The notes under the pieces are model-generated. The model was not told where the DNA came from. It did no database searches and saw only the letters and a program-made list of their open reading frames with translations. A DNA stretch of 64,000 nucleotides from TMP-86 sp046347195 (GTDB lineage Bacteria > Pseudomonadota > Gammaproteobacteria > Steroidobacterales > Steroidobacteraceae), in the NCBI GenBank assembly GCA_046347195.1, contig JAXMGQ010000016.1, positions 1 through 64,000 on the forward strand, written 5' to 3'. Position 1 is the stretch's first letter. Each line of letters begins with the position of its first letter. Below, piece after piece: positions 46,193 through 54,600 of the stretch. The translations under genes and the position numbers were made by a program.

Positions 46193-47086
46193 ATGATGAC
46201 CCCTGCGCTCCCTCGTTCACGTTCCGTCCGCCGATTGACCGCGGCGCTCGTCGTGCTGGCCGTCGCTGTTGTCGCCCGCGCGGCCGAGGCACCGTCCAAT
46301 CCGCTGGGCCTCGTGGCGCATCACGTCACGGCGCTGGTGCTCGACGTCGATCGCACCTCGAAGTGGTACCAGCAGGTGCTGGGCTTCCGCCTCGTCAGGA
46401 CCGCAACCCACCTGGGCGGCAGCGTGCGCGTCGCGGAACTGGAGATCCCAGGCTTCGGCGTCGCGCTGGTGCAGGGGCCGGAGCAGCCGGCGAAGGTGCC
46501 GGCGAACGGCGTGGTGAAACCCGCGTGGCTGCACATGGTCTTTGCGGTCGCGGATCCGGCCGCGACGTTCGAGAGCCTTCGCAGCAAGGACGTGAAGGTG
46601 TGGGTGCGCGACGGCACGCCACCGGGCCCGGTGACCACGTTCCTGCTGAATGACATCGAGGGCAACGAGATCGAGATCGTCGGCGCGGACGGTGCGTCCG
46701 ACCAGGCGAGAATGACCGCGCGCAACCGCGCCATCGTCGAGCGCTTCGTCGAGCTGTTCTACCGACAGCGCAACGTGCGTCTCGCCTTCGAGACCTACGT
46801 GAGGCCCGACTACATCCAGCACAATCCCGATATTGCCGATGGCCGGGAAGCCGCCATCGTCGCGCTCACCCCGCTGTTCACCAATCCGGCGGCGCGCTTC
46901 GACATCCAGCGCGTGATCGTCGATGGCGATCTCGCCGCCGTGCACCTGCGCGGCGCACCGAGCGCGAGCGAGCCCGGCGCCGCGGTGGTGGACCTGTTCC
47001 GGTTGCAGGACGGCAGGATCGTCGAGCACTGGGATGTGCTGCAGCCGGTGCCGGTGAAATCGGCGAATCCCCATCCTTTGTTCTAA
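46193..47086 (+). CDS. secreted VOC-SnoaL fusion protein
   Basis: 297 residues from ATG 46193 (a second ATG follows at 46196), two bases after the previous stop. Signal peptide ending ARA-AEA (~35); VOC/glyoxalase domain ~48-165 (HHVTALVLDVDRTSKWYQQV, LHMVFAVADPAATFESLR, IEGNEIEIVG); then an NTF2/SnoaL domain ~175-290 (FVELFYRQRNVRLAFETYV, YIQHNPDIADGREA, EHWDVLQPVP), like predicted ester cyclases of the YesE type. The two domains together in one exported chain are uncommon. Its TAA overlaps the next ATG (TAATG). Confidence 0.84.
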   Translation: MMTPALPRSRSVRRLTAALVVLAVAVVARAAEAPSNPLGLVAHHVTALVLDVDRTSKWYQQVLGFRLVRTATHLGGSVRVAELEIPGFGVALVQGPEQPAKVPANGVVKPAWLHMVFAVADPAATFESLRSKDVKVWVRDGTPPGPVTTFLLNDIEGNEIEIVGADGASDQARMTARNRAIVERFVELFYRQRNVRLAFETYVRPDYIQHNPDIADGREAAIVALTPLFTNPAARFDIQRVIVDGDLAAVHLRGAPSASEPGAAVVDLFRLQDGRIVEHWDVLQPVPVKSANPHPLF

Positions 47087-48108
47087 TGAGACCCGACATG
47101 GCACATGACATCAAGCGAGGCGTCAGCCTCTACAGCTTCCAGAACGAGACGTTCCTGGGAAAGATGAACCTCGAGGACTGCATCCGCACCTGCGCGCAGA
47201 TGGGCGCCAGGGGCATCGAGATCGTCGGCGAGCAGACCTTCTGGGGATGGCCCGAGGTCGGCGTGGCGGAGGAGGACATCCGGCACTGGCATGCCCTGAT
47301 GAAGAAATACGGCACGAATCCCGTGAGCCACGACTTCATGCTCGACTACAAGCGCTACAAGGGCCGCCCCATGCCCTTCGAGGAACAGGTGGCCAGCGTC
47401 AGGAAGGACATCGATTTCGGCGCGCGGCTGGGCATGCCCTTCATCCGGGGGCTAGTGAGCCTGGATCCGGAGGTGGTCGTCGCGGCGGCGCCTCATGCCG
47501 AGGAGAAGGGCCTGAAGATCCTGATCGAGGTGCATGCGCCGTTGCATTTCGACCATCCCTGGATCCTGCGATATGCGGAAAGCTTCGAGAAGAGCGGCTC
47601 CAAGGCGCTCGGGTTCCTGCCCGACATGGGCATGTTCCTCGACCGCGTTCCGCGCGTGTGGATCGAGCGCTTCGTGCGCAACGGCTGCCCGCGCGAGGCG
47701 GCGGATTTCATCGACAAGTCCTATGCCGATCGCCGGCTCTCCGAGTACATCATCAACGACGTGCTGGAGAAATGGGGACCCGGCCCGCAGGTGGGCCTTG
47801 CGGAGACCACGCGGCACAACGCGGCGTTCGATCCGCGCCGCATGCGCGACCACATGCCGCGCATCCACAACATCCACGGCAAGTTCTACGAGATGACCGA
47901 TGACATGGTCGAGTATTCCATTCCCTACGATCGCATCGTCGATGTGCTGAAGCAGGGCGGCTATCGAGGTCACATCTGCTCAGAGTACGAAGGCAACCGC
48001 TGGATCGAGGACGCGCAGGAAGTGGATTCGGTGGAGCAGGTGCGCCGCCAACAGCTCATGCTCTGCCGCCTGCTCGGTGAACCCGTCCCCACCGCGCTGG
48101 CCGCCTGA
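47086..48108 (+). CDS. C-deglycosidase alpha subunit-like TIM-barrel protein (first type)
   Basis: 340 residues, coupled start (TAATG); ATG 47098 (MAHDIKRGVSLYSF) is an alternative. Strong pattern match to the catalytic subunit of C-glycoside deglycosidases: RGVSLYSFQNETFLGKMNLE, GIEIVGEQTFWGWPEV, VSHDFMLDYKRYKGRPM. Metal ligands: Glu148 (IEVHAP), Asp180 (FLPDMGMF), His264 (IHNIHGKFY), and a Glu in SEYEGNRW. The known reaction is beta-elimination of a 3-oxo-C-glucoside to aglycone and an anhydro-keto sugar, with the small subunit 11 bases downstream needed for activity. Confidence 0.88.
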   Translation: MRPDMAHDIKRGVSLYSFQNETFLGKMNLEDCIRTCAQMGARGIEIVGEQTFWGWPEVGVAEEDIRHWHALMKKYGTNPVSHDFMLDYKRYKGRPMPFEEQVASVRKDIDFGARLGMPFIRGLVSLDPEVVVAAAPHAEEKGLKILIEVHAPLHFDHPWILRYAESFEKSGSKALGFLPDMGMFLDRVPRVWIERFVRNGCPREAADFIDKSYADRRLSEYIINDVLEKWGPGPQVGLAETTRHNAAFDPRRMRDHMPRIHNIHGKFYEMTDDMVEYSIPYDRIVDVLKQGGYRGHICSEYEGNRWIEDAQEVDSVEQVRRQQLMLCRLLGEPVPTALAA

Positions 48109-48119
48109 AGGAGAACGCC

Positions 48120-48512
48120 ATGTTCGACAAGCACATGATCTGCACGGACGGCTTCCGCAATGTCGTGCGCGATGGCCGGCCCATCGGGTACAGCCTGCAG
48201 GCCCGCCTGCCCTACTACCGGGGCCTCGGCCTGTCGATGGTGGAGGACATCGCCATCACCCTGGACGGCGAGAAGGTTCCGCGCGGCGACATCCGCTTCT
48301 CCGTGCGCGGGCGCACGTGGTCGCTGGATGAGATGGAGAGCGTGTACGATGACCGGTGGAACTTCGGCGAGAAGGCGACGATCACGGTGCTGAAACCGGG
48401 CGGGTTGAAGCCGGGAAGGCATCGCATCGAACTGGCGGAGCGGTTGCGCATCTCCTACCTGCCCTTCGTCCCCACCACCAAGGACACCAAGGAACTCGAA
48501 CTCGCCGGCTGA
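48120..48512 (+). CDS. C-deglycosidase beta subunit-like protein (DUF6379), first type
   Basis: 130 residues, ATG preceded by an excellent AAGGAG. Small all-beta subunit: ICTDGFRNVVRDGRPIGY, ARLPYYRGLGLSMVEDI, DGEKVPRGDIRFSVRGRTW and ISYLPFVPT follow the beta subunit of CarBC/DgpBC-type enzymes. It forms the lid of the active site in that family. Last gene of the operon begun at 45282. Confidence 0.88.
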   Translation: MFDKHMICTDGFRNVVRDGRPIGYSLQARLPYYRGLGLSMVEDIAITLDGEKVPRGDIRFSVRGRTWSLDEMESVYDDRWNFGEKATITVLKPGGLKPGRHRIELAERLRISYLPFVPTTKDTKELELAG

Positions 48513-48624
48513 GCGCCGGGGTCCGGCCGCATCGGCGCATGCCTACGCGGGATTGCGACCGGCGGGACGGGACAGCGGCACGACACGGCCGGTAACGTGC
48601 AGCCTCATCGAAACGGAGGCTGAC

Positions 48625-48795
48625 ATGAACGAACCGGTGATCCTGCATGAGTCCGCGCTGCGGCGCCTCGCGGAGCTGGCCCACGCGCGCGAGTCCGCCC
48701 AGCGTTCCACCGAAGCGCGCAACACTCCCCCGCGCGCGACACCGGATTTCGAGCAGGACGAGGAACGCGTCACCGGACGGATGAGCAACGAGTAG
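48625..48795 (+). CDS. small hydrophilic protein, unknown
   Basis: 56 residues, ATG 48625 with a clear GGAGG eight bases ahead, no counterpart recognised. Begins MNEPVILHESALRRLAELAH (an amphipathic helix) and ends in an acidic tail (DFEQDEERVTGRMSNE). The ribosome site and placement in a clean intergenic gap support it being real. Confidence 0.6.
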   Translation: MNEPVILHESALRRLAELAHARESAQRSTEARNTPPRATPDFEQDEERVTGRMSNE

Positions 48796-48844
48796 GCATC
48801 ACCGCCCGCACCGGCAGGACCCTGCCCGTGCGGGGCCGGCGCCA

Positions 48845-50530
48845 TCATCGATCCAGCACCAGCCGCGCAGTGGCCGGCCGGCCGATGCACAGGAGCGCCG
48901 CGCCATCGCCCGTGTCGGCGGAGGTCGACCCTTCGAGCACCACCGTCCTGCAACTCAAGCAGCTCCCGGCGCGGCAATCGTGATCGGCCTCGATGCCCTG
49001 GCGCTCGGCCAGTTCCAGGAGCGTCAGGTCTTCATCGCCCGACCATCGGCACTCGCGCCCCGAGCGCTTGAACAACACCGTCGCCGAGGACACGGCGTCC
49101 GCCGACTCGGCGCGCGGCTGGAACAGCTCGAAGAAGATCCGGTCCGGGTTTGCGCCGCGCGCGACGAACCCTGCCTTCAACCCGCGGCAGAAATCCGCCG
49201 GACCGCACAGGTAGAGATCGCTCTCGTGCCAGGGCAGTTCCACGCGATGCCCGCCGAGTTCCACGGCGAGCCCCGCCAGCGCATCGATGACCGTGCCGGC
49301 GCAGATGCGCGACGGCGGCCGGCCACCCACGGATTCGCGGCTGTAGAGGTAGTGCAGGCGAAGGAGCGGTGAGGTGGCCGCCAGCGCATCGAGTTCGTCA
49401 CGAAAGGCGGCATCCGCGGCGGTCCGAACCCCATAGAGCAGCCGCACCGATGCAGCCTGCGGCCGCGCCAGGTGCGCCCGCAGCATCGCGATCAGCGGCG
49501 TGATGCCGATGCCCGCCGCCACCAGCGTCACGGGGCGGAAGCTCCCCAGGTCGAGCGAGAAGTCGCCGGCCGGGGCGCGCAGGAGTACGGCATCGCCGGC
49601 CTTCGCCCGATGGATCCAGTTCGATCCTGCACCGGCCTGGCGCTTCACCGAGATGCGATATTCCCGGGCCTCGGGATCGAACGCCGACACGCTCCAGGTG
49701 CGCGTGATGCTCGCGCCCTCCTCCCCCGCCATGCGCACGGTGACGAACTGGCCAGGACGTGGCGCGCACACCGGGGCGCCGTCGCTGGCATGCAGGAAGA
49801 CGGAGCGCACATCTCGGGTCTCCTGCGCGATGCCGGTGATCCTGAACTCCCGCCATCCGGCCCAGCGCCCTTCCGCGGCAGCCACGGCACGCTCGGCGAA
49901 ATGACGCTTGGCACCCAGCAGCAGTCGCAAGGTGGGACTGAGGCGCGGGTGCGCGAGCAGGCGCTGCAGCGGCTCGAGCGGTGGTGGACGGTGATCCGCC
50001 ACGTACTGGCAGATGTCCGCGATGCTCGGCATGTCCAGGTCGCGGGAGATCCTGCGCAGCCCGTCGCCTCGCCTGATCTCCCCGGGCACGAGCACGTCGA
50101 AGTAGGCGCCCGACCGGCGCGACAGGGCAAAGACCTTCTGGAAGGATCGCGGCTGGCCCAGCCGCCAAGCGAGCTTCAGGCACGGGGTCCTTGCGCCGGA
50201 CACGACCAACTGCACGGTGTCGCCGACGGCGAAGACATCGCCGACCCTCAAGTCATTCTCGTCGAGATCATCGACGGTGAGGTTCTCGCCGAAGAAGCCA
50301 TCCGACCAGGTTCGCGGATCCACGGCGAGATGCCGGCCCCAGTAGTCATAGGCCGACCTTGCAAAGACGTAGATCTTGTCAGGATGCACTGCCCGCTGAT
50401 CACCCTGGGCGCCATGCTCGGTGATGACCCAAGGCTCGGCCACCGGCGCCTTGATGTGTGCCGTGCGGATCGGCTCGCCGCTGATCTGGACGGTCTGCAC
50501 CTGGCCGATGCTGAAGTTCAACAGACGCAT
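48845..50530 (-). CDS. MOSC domain-ferredoxin reductase-2Fe-2S fusion
   Basis: 561 residues, ATG 50530. N-terminal MOSC domain (~1-160, YiiM type, Cys in ARTPCLKLAWRLG), a 3-alpha linker region (~160-215), an FAD domain (RTWSVSAFDPEAREY), an NAD domain (AAGIGITPLIAML, LCGPADFC) and a C-terminal plant-type ferredoxin with CRAGSCLSC and the last ligand in LLCIGRP. The known group with this order transfers electrons to an oxidative enzyme or reduces N-hydroxylated compounds via Mo. Start lies inside the remnant gene upstream. Confidence 0.9.
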   Translation of the reverse strand: MRLLNFSIGQVQTVQISGEPIRTAHIKAPVAEPWVITEHGAQGDQRAVHPDKIYVFARSAYDYWGRHLAVDPRTWSDGFFGENLTVDDLDENDLRVGDVFAVGDTVQLVVSGARTPCLKLAWRLGQPRSFQKVFALSRRSGAYFDVLVPGEIRRGDGLRRISRDLDMPSIADICQYVADHRPPPLEPLQRLLAHPRLSPTLRLLLGAKRHFAERAVAAAEGRWAGWREFRITGIAQETRDVRSVFLHASDGAPVCAPRPGQFVTVRMAGEEGASITRTWSVSAFDPEAREYRISVKRQAGAGSNWIHRAKAGDAVLLRAPAGDFSLDLGSFRPVTLVAAGIGITPLIAMLRAHLARPQAASVRLLYGVRTAADAAFRDELDALAATSPLLRLHYLYSRESVGGRPPSRICAGTVIDALAGLAVELGGHRVELPWHESDLYLCGPADFCRGLKAGFVARGANPDRIFFELFQPRAESADAVSSATVLFKRSGRECRWSGDEDLTLLELAERQGIEADHDCRAGSCLSCRTVVLEGSTSADTGDGAALLCIGRPATARLVLDR

Positions 50531-50787
50531 GTCGCCACCGCATTCATCGCGAGCGCGCCATCGCCGTGCCGGACCCAGAGATTGAAGGCCTTGTATGCCT
50601 CGGCTACCGCGCCGCATAGCGTGAAGGGTGTGATGTCGAAGGTGGGCTTCGCGAGCCGGAACGTGAACTCCCGAGCCCGCGCTTCCGGCCGATGCGCGCG
50701 CAGCGGCGCCGCGCCGGCGAAGTCCTCGATCGTCTCGGCGGAGCCGATCCACTGTCGCAGGTGCGATAGGTCGATGTCCACGCACAC
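50518..50787 (-). pseudogene. internally deleted FAS1/MaoC-type hydratase remnant
   Basis: About 89 residues; GTG 50787 is the likely start. The first part, LRQWIGSAETIEDFAGAAPL, resembles the N-terminus of mesaconyl-C4-CoA hydratase-like (FAS1_DH) proteins, and the rest, ITPFTLCGAVAEAYKAFNLW then GDGALAMNAVATC, resembles their last ~50 residues. The ~190 middle residues, with the hot-dog active site, are gone. Interpreted as a deletion relic whose ends kept one frame; it overlaps the MOSC start by 13 bases. Confidence 0.55.
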
Positions 50788-50913
50788 ATCATATTGGGAA
50801 TCGTTCTCTCTGCAATCGGCTGCTTGGAATTCGAAGCAAGACTCGTTCCTGTTCAACTGCGAACGCGGCGCGCCGCGCGCACCGTGGTTTCTCATCCCGA
50901 TCCCGCTGATGAC

Positions 50914-50942
50914 TTGACATAGGAAAGTGTGCAGGGGATAAG
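50914..50942 (+). promoter_or_regulatory. sigma-70-like promoter of the radical SAM gene
   Basis: TTGACA (50914-50919), 17-base spacer, GATAAG (50937-50942). The transcript would start about 40 bases before the ATG at 50991, which is preceded by AAGAGG. Not part of the TetR-site family. Confidence 0.6.
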
Positions 50943-50990
50943 AAACCCGGCCGCTCAGGCCGTGTGCTCGACAAGCAAGAGGATCGCGCG

Positions 50991-52247
50991 ATGCAGTATC
51001 GGTTTCAGGTCGTTTACTTCGAAGCGACTCGCAGGTGCAACCTGCGCTGCCCCATGTGCATGACCGGCAGCAATGATCTGAAGAAAGTGCGCGAGAGCGC
51101 TCGCAGCGAACTGACCCTGGAGGAGATCCGGGATCGCATCATGATCCCCGCACGCCGCCTCGGGATCAACACGATGGCCTGGAGCGGAGGCGAATTCCTG
51201 GTGCGCAAGGACGCCATGGACTTGCTGCGCCTGACCGTGGAAATGGATTTCCGCTGCTCCGTCCTGAGCAACTGCAAGGTGCTTTCCCGGAAGCGTCTGG
51301 AGAAGATCCGGGATGTCACGCAGGGGCGGGCCCGGATCGTGGTCGGGCTGAACGCCGTCGACGACGAGAACCGCTGGAGCCGGGATAGCGAGTCAGGCCG
51401 GACGATCCAGGTGCTGCGCGACTGCGTCGAACTGGGGCTCGGCCAGCACGTGGTGATCACGATCGGCAAGTACAACACCGAGAGCTTCGAGAAGACCGTC
51501 GAATTCTGTGTCAAGCACGGTATCGCGTACAACCGCTCACCACTGGTGCCGCGCGGGTCGGGATCCGGCTGCTTTACCGGCATGGCCTTTGACAGGAATG
51601 ACCTCGAACAGCACTTCCACCCCGCGCTGCGCAAACATCCACACGGGTACGTGAGTTACACGCCTTATTTCCTCTCGCCCGAGCTGCACGAGCAGGTATC
51701 GGGAGGCATTCGCAACAATACCGTCCCGCAGAACCCTTCCATCGGCTGCTGGGTCGGATCCTGGCTCACCATCAATGCCGAGGGAGATGTTTCCCTATGC
51801 CCTGTGTTGTTGGACGCGCTGAGCGCCGGCAATGTGCGGGACAAGCCCATCGACGAGCTGGTCGCATCCAGCCCACTCATCGCGCAGATCACCGACCGCT
51901 CCCAGCTCAAGGGCCGCTGCGGCCGCTGCCGCTATCAGTACACCTGCGGGGGATGCCGGGCCATGGCGCTCTATCACAGCGGGGATTACATGGGAGAGGA
52001 TCCCACCTGCTTCTTCGATCCGGTGGATCGATCCACCGTCAGCGAACATGAGGCGGAAACGAACCGGGTCTTCAAGCAGTACCTGTTGGTCGCGCGGGCG
52101 GCAGGGGCTTACAAGCCGCCGGCAGGCGGGTTCGGAAAACCGCCGTCAGCAGTCACGCCAACACCGGTCACGGCAGCATCGGTCACGCCAACACCAGCCA
52201 CGGCAGCATCGGTCACACCGACACCGGTCACGGCGGACGAGGACTGA
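50991..52247 (+). CDS. radical SAM/SPASM domain protein
   Basis: 418 residues, ATG 50991 after AAGAGG. Radical SAM cluster CNLRCPMC (Cys16, 20, 23), SAM site WSGGEF, and a C-terminal SPASM-like Cys set (GCWVGSWLTINAEG, LCPVLL, CGRCRYQYTCGGCRAM, PTCFF) for one or two extra 4Fe-4S clusters. Related enzymes modify ribosomal peptides, make quinone cofactors or act on heme precursors. No peptide precursor, B-partner or transporter gene is next to it. The last ~45 residues are a low-complexity tail of repeated TPTPVTAASV, probably disordered. Confidence 0.88.
   Translation: MQYRFQVVYFEATRRCNLRCPMCMTGSNDLKKVRESARSELTLEEIRDRIMIPARRLGINTMAWSGGEFLVRKDAMDLLRLTVEMDFRCSVLSNCKVLSRKRLEKIRDVTQGRARIVVGLNAVDDENRWSRDSESGRTIQVLRDCVELGLGQHVVITIGKYNTESFEKTVEFCVKHGIAYNRSPLVPRGSGSGCFTGMAFDRNDLEQHFHPALRKHPHGYVSYTPYFLSPELHEQVSGGIRNNTVPQNPSIGCWVGSWLTINAEGDVSLCPVLLDALSAGNVRDKPIDELVASSPLIAQITDRSQLKGRCGRCRYQYTCGGCRAMALYHSGDYMGEDPTCFFDPVDRSTVSEHEAETNRVFKQYLLVARAAGAYKPPAGGFGKPPSAVTPTPVTAASVTPTPATAASVTPTPVTADED
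52152..52236. repeat. 30-bp tandem repeat in the radical SAM gene tail
   Basis: Two full 30-base units (52152-52181, 52182-52211; three mismatches) and a 25-base partial third unit. Encodes VTPTPVTAAS-type decapeptides in frame. Copy number may vary between strains. Confidence 0.85.
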
Positions 52248-52298
52248 TCCGGTCGGGCACGCGGCACGCCGTCGAAGACGGCCGCGCCGCGGCCACCA

Positions 52299-52952
52299 TC
52301 ATTGCGGGCGCCCGTAGTCCGCGAACTGCGCCTGAACCCGCTGCATCTCGGCAGCGTCGAGTACCACGGGTTCGAGGCGGGCGGCGAGCAGGAGCAGGTA
52401 CTGGCGCGCCAGGTTCTCGATCTCGGCAGCGATGGCCAGCGCTTCGGCAAGATCCGCGCCGAGGGCCACGACACCGTGATTCGCCAGAAGCGCGGCCTTG
52501 CGCCCCTCGAGCGCGCGCAGCGCGAGCGTCGCGAGCTGTTCCGAGCCGAAAGTGGCGTAGTCTGAGCACCGCACGTCCGGACCGCCCGCCACCGCGATCA
52601 TGTAATGAAAGGCCGGCAGGCCACGCCGCGCGCACGACAGCGCCGTGGCGTGCGGACTGTGCGTGTGCACGACCGCGCGCACCTCCGGACGCGCCGCATA
52701 GATCGCACGATGCAGCGGCAGCTCGGTGGAGGGCCGGTGTTGCCCGGGCCGCCAGCGGCCTGCAGCGTCGACCCCGACGATATCCTCCGGCCGCATCGCC
52801 GGATACGGCACACCTGAGGGCGTGATGAGAAGGCCCTCATCCAGCCGAACCGAGACGTTTCCCGATTTGCCGGGTGCGAGTCCCGCAGCGTGCAGCGAAT
52901 TTGCGCCCGCGCAGATCGCGGCCCGCAGATTGTCCTGCTCCGTCGTGCTCAC
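52299..52952 (-). CDS. class II aldolase/adducin family protein of the MTA salvage operon
   Basis: 217 residues, GTG 52952 overlapping the mtnA stop. Zn aldolase fold: SGNVSVRLDEGLLITPSG, STELPLHRAIY (catalytic Glu region), HTHSPHATALS (two Zn His) and NHGVVALG (third His). In a mtnP-apt-mtnA operon it is either methylthioribulose-1-phosphate dehydratase (MtnB) or the aldolase of the MTA/5'-deoxyadenosine-DHAP shunt. No mtnC/mtnD/mtnE is seen, which favours the shunt. Confidence 0.88.
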   Translation of the reverse strand: MSTTEQDNLRAAICAGANSLHAAGLAPGKSGNVSVRLDEGLLITPSGVPYPAMRPEDIVGVDAAGRWRPGQHRPSTELPLHRAIYAARPEVRAVVHTHSPHATALSCARRGLPAFHYMIAVAGGPDVRCSDYATFGSEQLATLALRALEGRKAALLANHGVVALGADLAEALAIAAEIENLARQYLLLLAARLEPVVLDAAEMQRVQAQFADYGRPQ

Positions 52953-54052
52953 CCCCCTGCTCCACGCGCTGCATCGTGTTCCGGGTAAAGCGCCGCAAGG
53001 CCGGCGCGCTCGGCGCGCGCAACGCCCCGTTCAGTGATGATGCCGGTCAGCAGAGCGGCCGGCGTGACGTCGAAGGCGGGATTCTCGGCGGCCGCATCGG
53101 CCGGTGCAATCCCGACCTCGATCCTGCGACCGCGTTCATCGAAGCCGGTGACGTGCGTGACTTCACGCGCGCTGCGGTCCTCGATCGGGATCTCCTTCCC
53201 GTCCTCCATGCTCCAGTCGATGGTCGAGAAAGGCAGCGCGGCATAAAACGGAACGCCGTTGTCACGCGCGGCCAGGGCCTTCAGGTAGGTGCCGACCTTG
53301 TTCGCCACATCGCCGCACGCCGTGGTCCGGTCGCTCCCGACGAGGCATGCATCGATCCGCCCGCGCTGCATCAGGTGTCCTCCGGCGTTGTCGGCGATCA
53401 GCGTATATGGCACGCCGTGGGCGCCGAGTTCGAAGGCCGTGAGCGCCGCTCCCTGGTTGCGCGGTCTCGTCTCATCCACGTACACATGCACCGCCAGGCC
53501 CGCATCGTGAGCCGCATAGATCGGTGCGAGCGCGGTGCCCCAGTCCACGCAGGCGAGTCAGCCCGCGTTGCAGTGGGTGAGCACGTTCAGGCTGCGCCCC
53601 GGCCTGCGCGCGGCAGGCTCGCGCAACAGCGCAAGCCGTGCTGGCGATCGCTTCGCGGTGACCTCTTCCTCGGCAATGGCCTGCGCCTCGGCGTATGCAC
53701 ACCGGACGCGGGCCTGCCGGGGCCAGCGGCCGCAGCGCGCCGGCCATGCGCGCCAGTGCCCAGTGCAGATTGACGGCCGTGGGCCGCGTGGCGCCGAGCA
53801 TCCCCACCGCCCAGGTCGGTGCTGCGTCCCCCGGGTCGGCACGCATCGCGAGCGCCACTCCATAGGCAGCCGTCACCCCGATCAGCGGCGCGCCGCGTAC
53901 GATCATTGCGCTGATGGCCTGTGCGGCGGCCTCAAGGTCTGCAGGCGCCGCAGCTCGAATTCGAAGGCAGTCGCGTCTGGTCGATGACCTCGACCGACCA
54001 GCCGTCGATGGCAAAGCGAGATGCTGCGGTGATGCCGACCCGCGACCCGCAT
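52949..54052 (-). pseudogene. mtnA: methylthioribose-1-phosphate isomerase, N-terminal half frame-broken
   Basis: Converts methylthioribose-1-P (or 5-deoxyribose-1-P) to the ribulose form. The C-terminal half is intact in one frame: VYVDETRPRNQGAALTAFEL, LIADNAGGHLM, CLVGSDRTTACGDVANKVGT (catalytic Cys/Asp of the eIF2B-like fold). The N-terminal half needs about four indels: RVAGRHH from ATG 54052, then FAIDGWSVEVIDQTRLP, EFELRRLQTL, EAAAQAISAMIVRGAPLIG. Total length (~368 codons) is normal, so sequencing errors are likely. Confidence 0.85.
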
Positions 54053-54059
54053 GGTCGTA

Positions 54060-54552
54060 TCAGTGGCCGCCGAAGTCGATCAGCGTGCGTACCGGCACGC
54101 CCATGTCGCAGGCGCTGCGCGCCGAGGGCCGGCGAGATCGGTGATGCGGCAGGCGGCGAGCACCTCGACGATGCTGCGCAACAGCTTCACGGCCGCCTCG
54201 GCGGTGCCGCCCGTGGCCACGAGATCGTCGATCAAGGATCACGCGTTCGCCGGCCTGCCCGGCACGTCACTGTGCATTTCGTTCCGTCGAGACCGTATGG
54301 CGCCGGTGATGCTGCACGCCTGGTGCTGGAGTACCGCCTTCACCGAGATGGGTCGAAGCCTGCCGGCGGTGGCCTGTACTGCCGGAGATGATGCGCGGCT
54401 TCGTGCCGGCATCGCCGATCTCGGCGGCCTGGTGCCGTTCGCCGCGCGCGAGGGCTGCATCGCGGGCGTGGACGATATCGCGGAACGGACGCCGGCTTCG
54501 GTGGTCGAGATCGTGCAGACCAGCGTCACCCGGAGCAGATCATTCGCCTCAT
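54060..54552 (-). pseudogene. apt: adenine phosphoribosyltransferase, heavily frame-broken
   Basis: Salvages the adenine released by MTA phosphorylase. Recognisable only by joining frames: the FRDI motif near 54500, EMHSD, ERVIL, then LIDDLVATGGTAEAAVKLL (PRPP loop) and the C-terminal DMGVPVRTLIDFGGH before a stop at 54060. Near the start the read GACCACCGAAGCCGG fits DHPKPGVRFRDI if CC, GG and TT runs are each one base longer, a pattern of homopolymer under-calling. Start at about ATG 54552 is a guess; total length fits Apt. Confidence 0.7.
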
Positions 54553-54600
54553 CACCGCCGACGAGAACTGCCGGCATCGAGCGCGAGCGCAGATCCGCGC

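Noticed and set aside
50788..50990. Precursor peptide for the radical SAM enzyme
   Set aside because: No short frame with a ribosome site and Cys-rich or repeat core was found next to the gene
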